Assembly (NCBI GenBank): GCA_965248035.1
Contig: OZ252054.1
Location: forward strand, 1,674,001 to 1,738,000
Direction of reading: 5' to 3'
DNA: 64,000 nucleotides
Origin: BJGV01 sp964194745
GTDB taxonomy: Bacteria > Pseudomonadota > Gammaproteobacteria > Burkholderiales > Nitrosomonadaceae
Below are positions 7,855-18,173 of the stretch, one piece after another. The position numbers and the translations under genes were made by a program. Below the pieces are notes generated by a model. That model saw only the letters and a program-made list of their open reading frames with translations, did no database searches and was not told the origin of the DNA. How positions within the stretch are numbered: position 1 is the first letter of the stretch; each line of letters starts with the position of its first letter.

Positions 7855-10800
7855 ATGAGCTATTCGTTTACCGAGAAAAAGCGTATCCGTAAAAGTTTTG
7901 CCAAGCGTGCTAGTGTTCTGCCAATTCCTTTTCTGCTTGCTACCCAGCTTGAATCCTACGCAGCTTTTTTGCAAGAGCATGTCCCGGCAACCCAACGGGA
8001 AAATCGCGGGTTGCAAGCGGCATTCAGTTCGATTTTCCCAATTGAAAGCCATTCCAAGAATGCTCGTCTTGACTTCGTCAGTTATGCACTTGGTGCTCCC
8101 CCATTCGACGTCAAGGAGTGCCAGCAGCGTGGTCTCACTTATGCTTCTCCGTTACGTGCTAAAGCACGACTAACCATCATGGACAAAGAAGCTTCCAAAC
8201 CGACAGCAAAGGAAGTAAGAGAACAGGTAGTTTACATGGGGGAAATTCCTCTGATGACCAACACTGGATCGTTTGTTATTAACGGTACTGAACGCGTGAT
8301 AGTGTCGCAATTGCATCGCTCACCTGGCGTATTTTTTGAGCATGACCGCGGTAAGACACATTCGTCTGGCAAGTTATTGTTCTCCGCGCGAATCATTCCA
8401 TATCGAGGTTCCTGGCTCGATTTTGAGTTTGATCCCAAAGATTACCTCTATTTTCGTGTTGATCGTCGCCGTAAAATGCCGATTACCGTGCTGCTAAAAG
8501 CGATAGGTTATACATCGGAGCAAATCCTTGCAGGATTCTTCGCATTTGATGTTTTTCATATTTCTAAAAAAAGTGTTCAGTTTGAGCTGGTTCCAGAACG
8601 CTTACGTGGTGATATAGCTCGCCTTGACATTGTTACCAAAAGCGGAAAGGTTATCGTTCAGAAAGACAAGCGTATCACCATCAAACATACTCGTGAATTG
8701 CAGCAAGCAGGGATAGACAAACTTTCGGTGCCAGAAGATTTTCTACTGGGGCGGGTGCTGGGTCACAATGTGTTGGATAAGGAAACAGGCGAGATTATAG
8801 CGCTGGCTAATGATGAAATTACTGAGGTTCTTATTGCTAAGTTGCGCGAATCTAATATCGAAAAGATTTATACCATTTATACAAATGATCTCGATCAGGG
8901 TGCATACATATCACAGACTTTGAGGATAGACGAGACTGCTGATCAATTGGCTGCTCAAGTAGCAATCTATCGCATGATGCGTCCTGGTGAGCCTCCTACC
9001 GAGGATGCTGTCAAGGCACTATTTAATGGATTGTTCTATGCACCCGAACGCTATGATTTATCCGCAGTTGGACGGATGAAATTTAATCGCCGCGTTGGCA
9101 AGACTGAGTTGACTGGTTCCACTACTTTGTCGAACGAGGATATCGTCTCAATAATAATGATACTGGTAGAACTGCGTAATGGCCGTGGTGAAGTGGATGA
9201 CATTGATCACCTTGGAAACCGCCGTGTGCGCTATGTCGGAGAATTGGCAGAAAACCAATTTCGTTCTGGACTTATTAGGGTTGAGCGAGCTGTGAAGGAG
9301 CGCTTGAGTCAGGCGGAATCCGATAATCTTATGCCGCACGACCTGATTAACGCTAAGCCAGTATCGGCGGCAGTACGTGAATTTTTCGGCTCTAGTCAGT
9401 TGTCTCAATTCATGGATCAGACCAACCCGCTTTCTGAGATTACTCATAAGCGACGTGTTTCTGCCTTAGGGCCAGGTGGTCTAACTCGTGAGCGCGCAGG
9501 GTTTGAAGTGCGTGATGTACACCCAACTCACTATGGTAGGGTATGTCCGATTGAAACGCCGGAAGGCCCAAATATTGGGCTTATTAACTCGCTTGCGTTA
9601 TATGCTCGTACTAATAAATATGGTTTTTTGGAAACGCCCTACCGTAAGGTAAAGAACAAAAAAGTTACTGACGAGATTGATTATCTGTCGGCCATTGAGG
9701 AAGGTCAGTACGTGATTGCCCAAGCAAACGCGCAACTAGATCGCCATAACAAGTTTATAAAGGATATCGTTTCTTGTCGCCAAAATAATGAATTCACCTT
9801 GGCGACACCGGATCGTATCGAATATATGGACGTGGCCCCAGCGCAGATCGTTTCAGTAGCAGCCTCACTAATTCCATTTCTAGAGCACGATGACGCTAAT
9901 CGTGCTTTGATGGGGTCCAACATGCAACGTCAGGCGGTACCTTGTCTACGTGCTGAAAAATCACTTGTTGGTACTGGAATTGAGCGTGTAGTGGCAATAG
10001 ATTCTGGTACTGCGGTAATGGCTGGACGCGCTGGTATAGTAGATTATGTGGATGCGGGACGTATTGTGGTGCGAGTGCATGATGCCGAAACACGCGCTGG
10101 TGAAGTAGGTGTAGATATTTACAACCTGACTAAATACACCCGATCTAATCAGAATACTAATATCAATCAGCGCCCTTTGGTGAAAGAGGGTGATGTGATT
10201 GCTTGTGGTGACGTAGTAGCAGATGGCGCTTCTACCGATATGGGTGAGCTGGCGTTGGGGCAGAATATGTTAGTCGCGTTCATGCCGTGGAATGGTTATA
10301 ACTTTGAGGACTCAATTCTGATTTCTGAGCGCATCGTTTCTGAAGATCGTTTCACATCTATTCATATTGAGGAACTTTTGGTGGTAAGCCGTGATACGAA
10401 GTTGGGAACTGAAGAGATTACCGGAGATATATCAAATCTATCGGAAGTGCAGCTCGGGCGCCTGGATGATTCCGGCATCATTTATATTGGCGCAGAGGTC
10501 GAGGCTGGTGACGTACTGGTAGGCAAGGTTACCCCTAAGGGTGAGATCCAACTGACGCCGGAAGAAAAGCTATTACGCGCGATTTTTGGCGAAAAAGCTT
10601 CCGACGTAAAGGATACGTCATTACGTGTGCCATCAGGTATTTCCGGTACAGTAATCGATGTACAGGTGTTCACCCGCGAAGGTATCGAGCGTGATACACG
10701 TGCTCAGCAGATTATTGATGATGAGCTAAAACGTTACAAGAAAGATCTTGTCGACCAGATGCGGATCGTAGAAGCTGATACGTTTGCACGTATCGAGCGT

Positions 10801-11928
10801 TTGCTCAAGGGTAAGGTGGCAACTGGTGGACCTAATAAGCTCGCAAAAGGCACACGTATTACCAAGGAATATCTTGATGGCATTGAGCCACACTATTGGT
10901 TTGATATCCGTTTGTCCAATGAGGATGCGAGTTTACAGCTAGAACAGATCAGGGAAGGTCTTGTGCAGAAACGTAAGGCGTTCGACGCCTCTTTTGAGGA
11001 AAAGAAAAAGAAACTTACCCAGGGTGATGAATTGCCACCTGGCGTGCAGAAAATGGTGAAAGTCTATGTGGCGGTGAAGCGGCGTCTGCAGCCCGGAGAT
11101 AAAATGGCGGGGCGTCATGGAAATAAGGGCGTAATTTCAAAAATTGTTCCAGTGGAAGATATGCCTTACATGGCAGATGGCACTCCAATCGATGTTGTAT
11201 TAAATCCTCTGGGTGTGCCTTCGCGTATGAACGTTGGACAGATACTGGAAATCCATCTTGGATGGGCAGCTAAAGGATTGGGTATGAAAATTGGTAATAT
11301 GCTTCGTGCTCAAAGCAAGACTGCTGAAATCAGGAAATTTATCAATAAGATTTACGACAGTAGCGGCAAACAGGAGGATATTGCTTCACTCTCCGATATG
11401 GAAATCTTGGAATTAGCAAAAAATCTCCAGGACGGCGTACCTTTTGCTACTCCCGTATTTGATGGTGCCACAGAGAAAGAGATCAAAGACATGCTTGAAC
11501 TTGCTGGTTTACCACAATCTGGGCAGGTTGCGCTATATGATGGCAGAACCGGCGAAGCTTTCGACCGCCTTGTCACAGTGGGCTACATGCATGTTCTGAA
11601 GTTACATCATCTGGTGGATGACAAGATGCATGCGCGTTCGACAGGCCCTTACAGCTTGGTAACTCAGCAGCCATTAGGTGGTAAGGCTCAGTTTGGCGGC
11701 CAACGATTTGGTGAGATGGAGGTGTGGGCATTGGAGGCTTATGGTGCTGCTTATACACTACAGGAAATGTTGACCGTCAAATCCGACGATGTGAACGGAC
11801 GTACTAAGATATATGAAAGTATCGTCAAGGGTGACCACAAGATTGATGCTGGAATGCCTGAATCATTCAATGTCTTGGTAAAGGAAATCCGTTCACTTGG
11901 GATGGACATCGACTTGGATCGGCATTGA
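7855..11928 (+). CDS. rpoB: DNA-directed RNA polymerase subunit beta
   Basis: The beta subunit forms half of the RNA polymerase active-site cleft and binds rifampicin. It has 1357 residues, the usual proteobacterial length. The Rif pocket segment reads SSQLSQFMDQTNPLSEITHKRR, split here only for description as SSQLSQFMD and NPLSEITHKRR, with the wild-type residues expected of sensitive strains. The C-terminal part has GDKMAGRHGNKG and the clamp-binding PLGGKAQFGGQRFGEME. The ATG at 7855 follows CCGGAG. It is co-directional with rplL and rpoC. Confidence 0.98.
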   Translation: MSYSFTEKKRIRKSFAKRASVLPIPFLLATQLESYAAFLQEHVPATQRENRGLQAAFSSIFPIESHSKNARLDFVSYALGAPPFDVKECQQRGLTYASPLRAKARLTIMDKEASKPTAKEVREQVVYMGEIPLMTNTGSFVINGTERVIVSQLHRSPGVFFEHDRGKTHSSGKLLFSARIIPYRGSWLDFEFDPKDYLYFRVDRRRKMPITVLLKAIGYTSEQILAGFFAFDVFHISKKSVQFELVPERLRGDIARLDIVTKSGKVIVQKDKRITIKHTRELQQAGIDKLSVPEDFLLGRVLGHNVLDKETGEIIALANDEITEVLIAKLRESNIEKIYTIYTNDLDQGAYISQTLRIDETADQLAAQVAIYRMMRPGEPPTEDAVKALFNGLFYAPERYDLSAVGRMKFNRRVGKTELTGSTTLSNEDIVSIIMILVELRNGRGEVDDIDHLGNRRVRYVGELAENQFRSGLIRVERAVKERLSQAESDNLMPHDLINAKPVSAAVREFFGSSQLSQFMDQTNPLSEITHKRRVSALGPGGLTRERAGFEVRDVHPTHYGRVCPIETPEGPNIGLINSLALYARTNKYGFLETPYRKVKNKKVTDEIDYLSAIEEGQYVIAQANAQLDRHNKFIKDIVSCRQNNEFTLATPDRIEYMDVAPAQIVSVAASLIPFLEHDDANRALMGSNMQRQAVPCLRAEKSLVGTGIERVVAIDSGTAVMAGRAGIVDYVDAGRIVVRVHDAETRAGEVGVDIYNLTKYTRSNQNTNINQRPLVKEGDVIACGDVVADGASTDMGELALGQNMLVAFMPWNGYNFEDSILISERIVSEDRFTSIHIEELLVVSRDTKLGTEEITGDISNLSEVQLGRLDDSGIIYIGAEVEAGDVLVGKVTPKGEIQLTPEEKLLRAIFGEKASDVKDTSLRVPSGISGTVIDVQVFTREGIERDTRAQQIIDDELKRYKKDLVDQMRIVEADTFARIERLLKGKVATGGPNKLAKGTRITKEYLDGIEPHYWFDIRLSNEDASLQLEQIREGLVQKRKAFDASFEEKKKKLTQGDELPPGVQKMVKVYVAVKRRLQPGDKMAGRHGNKGVISKIVPVEDMPYMADGTPIDVVLNPLGVPSRMNVGQILEIHLGWAAKGLGMKIGNMLRAQSKTAEIRKFINKIYDSSGKQEDIASLSDMEILELAKNLQDGVPFATPVFDGATEKEIKDMLELAGLPQSGQVALYDGRTGEAFDRLVTVGYMHVLKLHHLVDDKMHARSTGPYSLVTQQPLGGKAQFGGQRFGEMEVWALEAYGAAYTLQEMLTVKSDDVNGRTKIYESIVKGDHKIDAGMPESFNVLVKEIRSLGMDIDLDRH

Positions 11929-12033
11929 TAATTTCTTTTTAAAGGCACTGAGAGTTAATCGCTAAATTCTAGGTATTGTTGCACTTTATTGTCGAAGTTT
12001 TTTGTATTGACCCCTGATTAACAGGAGTGACAA

Positions 12034-15000
12034 ATGAAAGCACTACTCGATTTATTCAAGCAGGTTACGCATAAAGAAGAATTCGATTCAATCAAGGTCG
12101 GCCTTGCTTCTCCTGAGAAAATACGTTCCTGGTCTTACGGCGAGGTTAAAAAGCCGGAAACTATAAACTATCGTACTTTTAAGCCGGAGCGAGACGGGTT
12201 ATTCTGCGCTAAAATTTTTGGCCCAGTAAAGGATTACGAATGCTTATGCGGGAAATACAAACGCTTGAAGCACCGCGGTGTGATCTGTGAGAAATGTGGC
12301 GTTGAAGTCACCTTGTCCAAGGTGCGGCGAGAGCGTATGGGACACATCCAACTAGCTTCTCCGGTGGCGCATATCTGGTTTCTGAAGTCTCTACCGTCTC
12401 GCCTTGGGATGGTGTTAGACATGACCCTGCGTGACATTGAAAGGGTTCTTTATTTTGAAGCCTTTGTAGTAACTGACCCTGGGATGACACCGCTAGCACG
12501 ATGCCAGTTACTGACCGACGATGACTATCGTGCCAAGATGGAGGAATACGGTGACGATTTTAATGCCAGCATGGGTGCGGAGGGTATTCGCGACTTATTA
12601 AGCAACCTGAATATTAAAGTTGAAATTGAAAACCTGCGACGTGATATGGAGGCTACTAACTCAGAAACCAAGATAAAGAAACTTTCAAAGCGCCTGAAGA
12701 TATTAGAGGCATTCAACAAGTCTGGTATCAAACCAGAGTGGATGGTGTTTACGGTGCTGCCGGCATTGCCGCCTGAATTACGCCCACTTGTGCCGTTAGA
12801 CGGTGGACGTTTTGCTACATCTGACCTTAATGACTTGTATCGCCGAGTCATCAACCGCAACAATCGTTTGAAGCGCTTGCTTGAGTTGAAGGCGCCCGAA
12901 ATAATTGTGCGTAATGAAAAACGCATGTTACAAGAAGCAGTAGACTCTTTGCTAGATAACGGGCGCCGAGGTAAGGCAATGACGGGTGCAAACAAGCGCC
13001 CATTAAAATCCCTTGCTGACATGATCAAGGGTAAGGGTGGACGATTCCGTCAGAATCTACTGGGTAAACGAGTTGATTACTCTGGGCGATCAGTAATTGT
13101 GGTGGGTCCGCAGCTTAAACTACATCAGTGTGGTTTACCAAAGAAAATGGCTTTAGAATTGTTCAAACCATTTATCTTCAGCAAGCTTGAAATAATGGGT
13201 ATTGCCAGCACAATTAAAGCGGCCAAACGAGAAGTAGAAAACGAAACTCCGATAGTGTGGGACATTCTAGAAGATGTTATTCGCGAGCACCCAGTAATGT
13301 TGAATCGGGCGCCGACGCTGCATCGCTTAGGTATACAAGGGTTTGAGCCAGTGCTGATCGAAGGAAAAGCTATCCAGTTACATCCACTGGTGTGCGCAGC
13401 ATTCAATGCCGACTTCGATGGCGACCAGATGGCCGTGCATGTGCCATTGTCTCTGGAAGCGCAAATGGAGGTCCGTACTCTAATGATGTCATCCAATAAT
13501 ATTTTGTCGCCAGCCAATGGCGAGCCAATTATCGTGCCGTCACAGGATATCGTGTTGGGTTTGTATTACATCACTCGTGAAAAAGTTGGTGCAAGTGGTG
13601 AGGGAATGTTGTTCCCCAATATAAGTGAAGTATCGCGTGCCTACGAAAGTCGTGCAGTTGAGTTGAATGCTAGGAGCATGGTTCGGATAAATGAATATGA
13701 CGTGGACGTCGATGGTGAACGACACGAAAAAATCACGCGTTATGACACCACTGTGGGACGCGCACTTCTGTCTGAAATCCTGCCAGTTGGGCTGCCATTT
13801 CCTTTAATCAACAGAGTGCTCAAGAAGAAGGAAATCTCCAAGCTTATTAATGCTAGTTTCCATCTCTGTGGATTGCGTGAGACCGTAATTTTTGCTGACA
13901 AATTGATGAATTTTGGCTTTACTTATGCTACTCGCGCTGGCATTTCTATTTGTCTAGATGACATGCTAACGCCGGTTCAGAAAAACGATATTATTGCTTC
14001 TTCTGAGAAGGAGGTACAAGAAATCGAGTCTCAGTACACTTCTGGTTTGGTTACTCAGGGTGAGCGCTATAACAAGGTAGTAGATATTTGGGGGCGTGCC
14101 GGTGACCAGGTTGCTAAGGCCATGATGGATCAACTTGGTACTGAACCGGTGTATGACTCACAAACCGGAGAAGTTAGAAAAGATAAGAAGGGCAAACCAT
14201 TAATGCAGGAATCATTCAATTCCATTTACATGATGGCCGATTCTGGTGCTCGTGGCTCTGCTGCTCAGATCCGTCAGTTGGCGGGCATGCGTGGCCTGAT
14301 GGCAAAGCCGGATGGGTCAATCATTGAGACTCCCATTACTGCAAACTTCCGTGAGGGGCTAAATGTGTTGCAATACTTTATTTCCACTCATGGTGCGCGT
14401 AAAGGGTTGGCTGATACCGCATTGAAGACCGCTAACTCTGGTTACCTTACTCGTCGTTTAGTGGATGTAACCCAGGATCTAGTTGTGACCGAAGAGGACT
14501 GTGGGACTGGTAACGGCGTGGCTATGAAAGCGCTGGTTGAAGGAGGTGAAGTTATTGAAGCCTTGCATGAGCGGATACTTGGACGCGTGGCCGCAAACGA
14601 TATCATCAATCCAGAAAACCAGGCAGTGATTTATCCTGCCGGTTCTCTACTAGATGAGGATGCTGTGGGAACTATCGAGTCTCTTGGTATAGATGAAGTA
14701 AAGGTGCGAACTCCACTTACCTGTGAAACTCGTCATGGATTGTGCGCCAAATGCTACGGACGTGACTTAGGACGCGGTACTATGGTTAACCTCGGCGAAG
14801 CCGTGGGTGTAATTGCTGCACAGTCTATTGGCGAGCCAGGTACTCAGCTTACCATGCGCACATTCCATATTGGTGGAGCTGCATCCAGAACCACAGTGGC
14901 AAGCCAGGTAGAGAGCAGATCCAACGGAGTTGTGCGCTATTCTCCCACGATGCGCTATGTGACTAATTCCCGTCATGAACTAATAGCAATATCCCGCAGT

Positions 15001-16263
15001 GGCGAGATGGTGGTACACGATGACAACGGACGTGAGCGCGAACGTCATAAAACACCCTATGGCGCAACATTGTTGATTCGTGATGGAGAAATGGTGAAGT
15101 CAGGGCAGGTGCTGGCAACGTGGGACCCGCACACCCGACCAATCATCACCGAATATGCCGGTAAGGTACGTTTCGAAAACGTCGAAGAAGGCGTGACTGT
15201 GGCTAAGCAAATTGACGAAGTGACTGGCTTATCTACGCTGGTAGTGATCGATCCGAAGCGGCGTGGCGCGTCTCAAGCCAAGGGTTTGCGCCCATTGGTG
15301 AAGCTTTTGAGTACAAAAGGAAAGGAAGTGAAACACGAGGGTGATCTATCAGTTAATATTACCTTCCAAACTGGCTCTATCATTATCGTGCGTGACGGGC
15401 AGCAAGTAAGCGTGGGCTCTGTACTGGCGCGAATTCCACAGGAAAGCTCAAAAACCCGTGATATCACTGGCGGTCTGCCGCGCGTAGCAGAATTGTTTGA
15501 AGCTCGTTCCCCCAAGGATTCTGGCGTACTGGCGGAAGTTACCGGTGCTGTATCGTTTGGCAAGGACACCAAGGGTAAGCAACGTCTAGTAATCACAGAT
15601 CCAGACGGTGTTGCCCACGAGTATCTGATTCCTAAAGATAAGCATGTTATGGCGCACGATGGTCAGGTAGTAAATAAGGGGGAAAGTATCGTAGATGGTC
15701 CTGCCGACCCGCACGATATTTTGCGCCTGTTGGGAGTGGAAGCATTAGCGCGTTACATTACTGACGAAGTACAAGATGTTTATCGTTTGCAAGGTGTGAA
15801 GATCAACGATAAGCATGTTGAGGTAATCGTGCGCCAGATGCTACGCCGGGTTCAGATTGTTGATGCCGGAGAAACGCGCTTCATTTTAGGTGAGCAGGTG
15901 GAACGCGCGGACTTGTTGGAAGAAAATGAGCGGATGGTGACCGAGGGTAAGAAGCCGGCAATATACGAATTCATGCTATTAGGTATCACCAAGGCGGCAC
16001 TTTCTACAGACTCGTTTATTTCCGCTGCTTCCTTTCAAGAGACCACGCGAGTGCTAACAGAAGCGGCCATCATGGGTAAGAAAGATAACCTGCGTGGTCT
16101 TAAGGAGAACGTAATTGTCGGGCGGCTTATTCCGGCTGGCACTGGCTTAGCTTTTCACAATGTACGCAAAAGGCAGAAGCTCTGGCTTGACGCTGGTGGA
16201 GAACATGGTTTTTTGAGTGAAGAGGACATGGGAGAATCACAGAACAGTGAACAAGCTATCTAG
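12034..16263 (+). CDS. rpoC: DNA-directed RNA polymerase subunit beta'
   Basis: This is the catalytic subunit of RNA polymerase. It has 1409 residues. The N-terminal zinc ribbon has Cys at about 70, 72, 85 and 88 (CLCG and CEKC). The catalytic NADFDGDQM is near residues 456-464. The second zinc site, CETRHGLCAKC, is near residue 895. The trigger-loop region is intact. The ATG at 12034 follows ACAGGAG. It sits 105 bp after rpoB. It is followed by a long gene-free stretch instead of rpsL, which often follows rpoC. Confidence 0.98.
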   Translation: MKALLDLFKQVTHKEEFDSIKVGLASPEKIRSWSYGEVKKPETINYRTFKPERDGLFCAKIFGPVKDYECLCGKYKRLKHRGVICEKCGVEVTLSKVRRERMGHIQLASPVAHIWFLKSLPSRLGMVLDMTLRDIERVLYFEAFVVTDPGMTPLARCQLLTDDDYRAKMEEYGDDFNASMGAEGIRDLLSNLNIKVEIENLRRDMEATNSETKIKKLSKRLKILEAFNKSGIKPEWMVFTVLPALPPELRPLVPLDGGRFATSDLNDLYRRVINRNNRLKRLLELKAPEIIVRNEKRMLQEAVDSLLDNGRRGKAMTGANKRPLKSLADMIKGKGGRFRQNLLGKRVDYSGRSVIVVGPQLKLHQCGLPKKMALELFKPFIFSKLEIMGIASTIKAAKREVENETPIVWDILEDVIREHPVMLNRAPTLHRLGIQGFEPVLIEGKAIQLHPLVCAAFNADFDGDQMAVHVPLSLEAQMEVRTLMMSSNNILSPANGEPIIVPSQDIVLGLYYITREKVGASGEGMLFPNISEVSRAYESRAVELNARSMVRINEYDVDVDGERHEKITRYDTTVGRALLSEILPVGLPFPLINRVLKKKEISKLINASFHLCGLRETVIFADKLMNFGFTYATRAGISICLDDMLTPVQKNDIIASSEKEVQEIESQYTSGLVTQGERYNKVVDIWGRAGDQVAKAMMDQLGTEPVYDSQTGEVRKDKKGKPLMQESFNSIYMMADSGARGSAAQIRQLAGMRGLMAKPDGSIIETPITANFREGLNVLQYFISTHGARKGLADTALKTANSGYLTRRLVDVTQDLVVTEEDCGTGNGVAMKALVEGGEVIEALHERILGRVAANDIINPENQAVIYPAGSLLDEDAVGTIESLGIDEVKVRTPLTCETRHGLCAKCYGRDLGRGTMVNLGEAVGVIAAQSIGEPGTQLTMRTFHIGGAASRTTVASQVESRSNGVVRYSPTMRYVTNSRHELIAISRSGEMVVHDDNGRERERHKTPYGATLLIRDGEMVKSGQVLATWDPHTRPIITEYAGKVRFENVEEGVTVAKQIDEVTGLSTLVVIDPKRRGASQAKGLRPLVKLLSTKGKEVKHEGDLSVNITFQTGSIIIVRDGQQVSVGSVLARIPQESSKTRDITGGLPRVAELFEARSPKDSGVLAEVTGAVSFGKDTKGKQRLVITDPDGVAHEYLIPKDKHVMAHDGQVVNKGESIVDGPADPHDILRLLGVEALARYITDEVQDVYRLQGVKINDKHVEVIVRQMLRRVQIVDAGETRFILGEQVERADLLEENERMVTEGKKPAIYEFMLLGITKAALSTDSFISAASFQETTRVLTEAAIMGKKDNLRGLKENVIVGRLIPAGTGLAFHNVRKRQKLWLDAGGEHGFLSEEDMGESQNSEQAI

Positions 16264-17117
16264 ATGACTATCAGTACCGTAGGTACAACGGTTACTCTAG
16301 AATTATGGGCAGTCATGCTTATATCTTATTTCGAGATTCGGCGTGAGTTAGCGAGGCTCTGTTGAACAGGTAGTCCGAACTCCATTTTCGACTGAGTCGT
16401 AAGATTTGTAAGAATTTCACCTGGTGCGCTTCATTTTCCTTTCTTGTCTCATGTGGGATCTTGCACTGGATAGCCGCTTAGTTTCCTGCTATATATCAAT
16501 TCATGCAGCTCAGCTATCTATCGCCAGACTACATCAGCGGTTCTTAATCAACTTGCCTTGGTTAGCAGCGTAAACTTAATTTATCTACCTTTCCACCGAT
16601 AATATCTGTTGTTTTGCCATCTCGAATATCAATAGGCCGTTTTCATGTAGTCTCATTGACCACCTCTGAGGTTCCTAAGTGTAAAATCGTTTAGGTTTTT
16701 ATTTCTATTTTGGCTTTTATTTTTTGTATGCTAAAGAAAAAAATAGATTTCATTTTTGCAGCTTGTCATACAATTGTTGGAACGCTTGTCACGGATAACC
16801 ATAAAAACTTTAAGTGCTGTAAAGCTGGCAAAGAAACAACGATTAATTATTTTATAGTTATGTACAAGTAGCAATGAATGGGAAAGATTTTTAAGAGAGC
16901 TTCTCTTTTGCAAAGTGGGATGCTGGCTTTGTGGTTTATCTAATCATAATAATTAGTGAGTCACCCATAAACTTTTAAAGTTAGAGTATAGAATCTACTG
17001 AATCAACAATTGGAAAGGGCTTAGTTTATAGATATGTGTTTTGTGTGTCACGAGAATGTAACATTTCTGTCGTAATATTCAATTTCTTCGGGAACCACCC
17101 TAAATAGGTATTTGTTC
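16264..17117. other. Long gene-free stretch between rpoC and pstC
   Basis: 854 bp with no convincing gene on either strand. Short open pieces exist, such as 16731-16913 on the minus strand, but they have no recognisable motif or ribosome site. The second half is AT-rich. A weak Pho-box-like sequence lies at 17056-17073. The stretch may be the scar of a rearrangement. Confidence 0.55.
17056..17073 (+). promoter_or_regulatory. Weak Pho-box-like site upstream of pstC
   Basis: ATGTAAC-ATTT-CTGTCGT resembles the PhoB direct repeat (CTGTCAT, 4-bp spacer, CTGTCAT) with about 4/7 and 6/7 matches. Its position 45 bp before the phosphate transporter genes is what makes it plausible. Confidence 0.25.
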
Positions 17118-18050
17118 GTGACACCACAGTTCCTTGCCGAAACAAGTCAACCCGGAAGACTCGGATATAGTCATCGCCGCCATTTGCGTGAGCGTTTTAT
17201 TGAGACATTGTTACTTTTGATGGCATTTGTTTCGGTAGCAATTACGCTAGCAATTGTGGTGATGTTAGTTAAAGAGTCGCTTGTATTTTTCCAGCAAATT
17301 CCAGTCTGGGACTTTCTTACTGACACCCAATGGACACCACTATTTGAGGATGCGCACTATGGTATACTCCCACTAATTTCAGGCACTCTCGTAAGCTCTG
17401 CAGTTGCACTTTTAGTAGCGATTCCCCTCGGAACCATAATCGCCATATATCTTTCTGAATTCGCGCCTTTCGCTGTGCGTGAGATAGCCAAGCCATTTCT
17501 TGAGATGCTAGGTGGAGTGCCAACGGTCGTATATGGCTATTTTGCATTATTGTTTGTAACACCCCTACTGCAAAAAATATTCCCAGAATTGCCTGGTTTT
17601 AGCCTGCTTTCTGCCGGGTTGGTGATGGGCATTATGATTATTCCTTATGTTAGTTCCATGGCTGAGGACGCAATGCGTGCGGTACCGATGCACTTGCGCG
17701 AAGGCTCCTATGCAATGGGTGCGACACGATTTCAGACTGCTATTCGGGTTGTGATACCAGCGTCTTTTTCAGGTATTGCTGCAGCATATATTCTTGGTAT
17801 TTCTCGTGCAGTGGGGGAAACCATGGTGGTAGCAGTGGCGGCTGGTATGCAGCCAAATCTTACCTGGAATCCAATGGAACCGGCGGCCACTATTACAGCC
17901 TACATTGTGCAGGTGAGCTTAGGAGATTTACCACACGGCAGCATCGGTTATCAGACCATTTTTGCTGCTGGGCTTACATTGTTTCTGTTAACTCTCACAT
18001 TTAACATTATTGGTCACATTTTGCGCAAACGATATCGTGAAGTGTATTAA
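17118..18050 (+). CDS. pstC: Phosphate ABC transporter permease PstC
   Basis: One of the two inner-membrane subunits of the high-affinity phosphate importer. The 310-residue protein has an N-terminal helix (about residues 30-55) followed by five more hydrophobic segments. The permease signature AMRAVPMHLREGSYAMG with ISRAVGET sits near residues 195-240. I chose GTG at 17118, 9 nt after AGG. A TTG two codons upstream is the alternative. It leads a pstC-pstA-pstB set. No phosphate-binding protein gene (pstS) precedes it. Confidence 0.93.
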   Translation: MTPQFLAETSQPGRLGYSHRRHLRERFIETLLLLMAFVSVAITLAIVVMLVKESLVFFQQIPVWDFLTDTQWTPLFEDAHYGILPLISGTLVSSAVALLVAIPLGTIIAIYLSEFAPFAVREIAKPFLEMLGGVPTVVYGYFALLFVTPLLQKIFPELPGFSLLSAGLVMGIMIIPYVSSMAEDAMRAVPMHLREGSYAMGATRFQTAIRVVIPASFSGIAAAYILGISRAVGETMVVAVAAGMQPNLTWNPMEPAATITAYIVQVSLGDLPHGSIGYQTIFAAGLTLFLLTLTFNIIGHILRKRYREVY

Positions 18051-18173
18051 TCTTAACTCGACTATAGAGTACATATTTTCAATGTAATATTAGGGTTTGT
18101 ATAACCACATGAATTATCTACTTTTTAACATCCTGATGGATGTGCTGCACTCCATACTACCAGGCCAAAGTTG

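Noticed and set aside
16561..16680. Possible gene remnant on the minus strand (fragment RPIDIRDGKTTDIIGGKVD)
   Set aside because: Only about 25 codons are open and I recognise no family; not enough to call a pseudogene.
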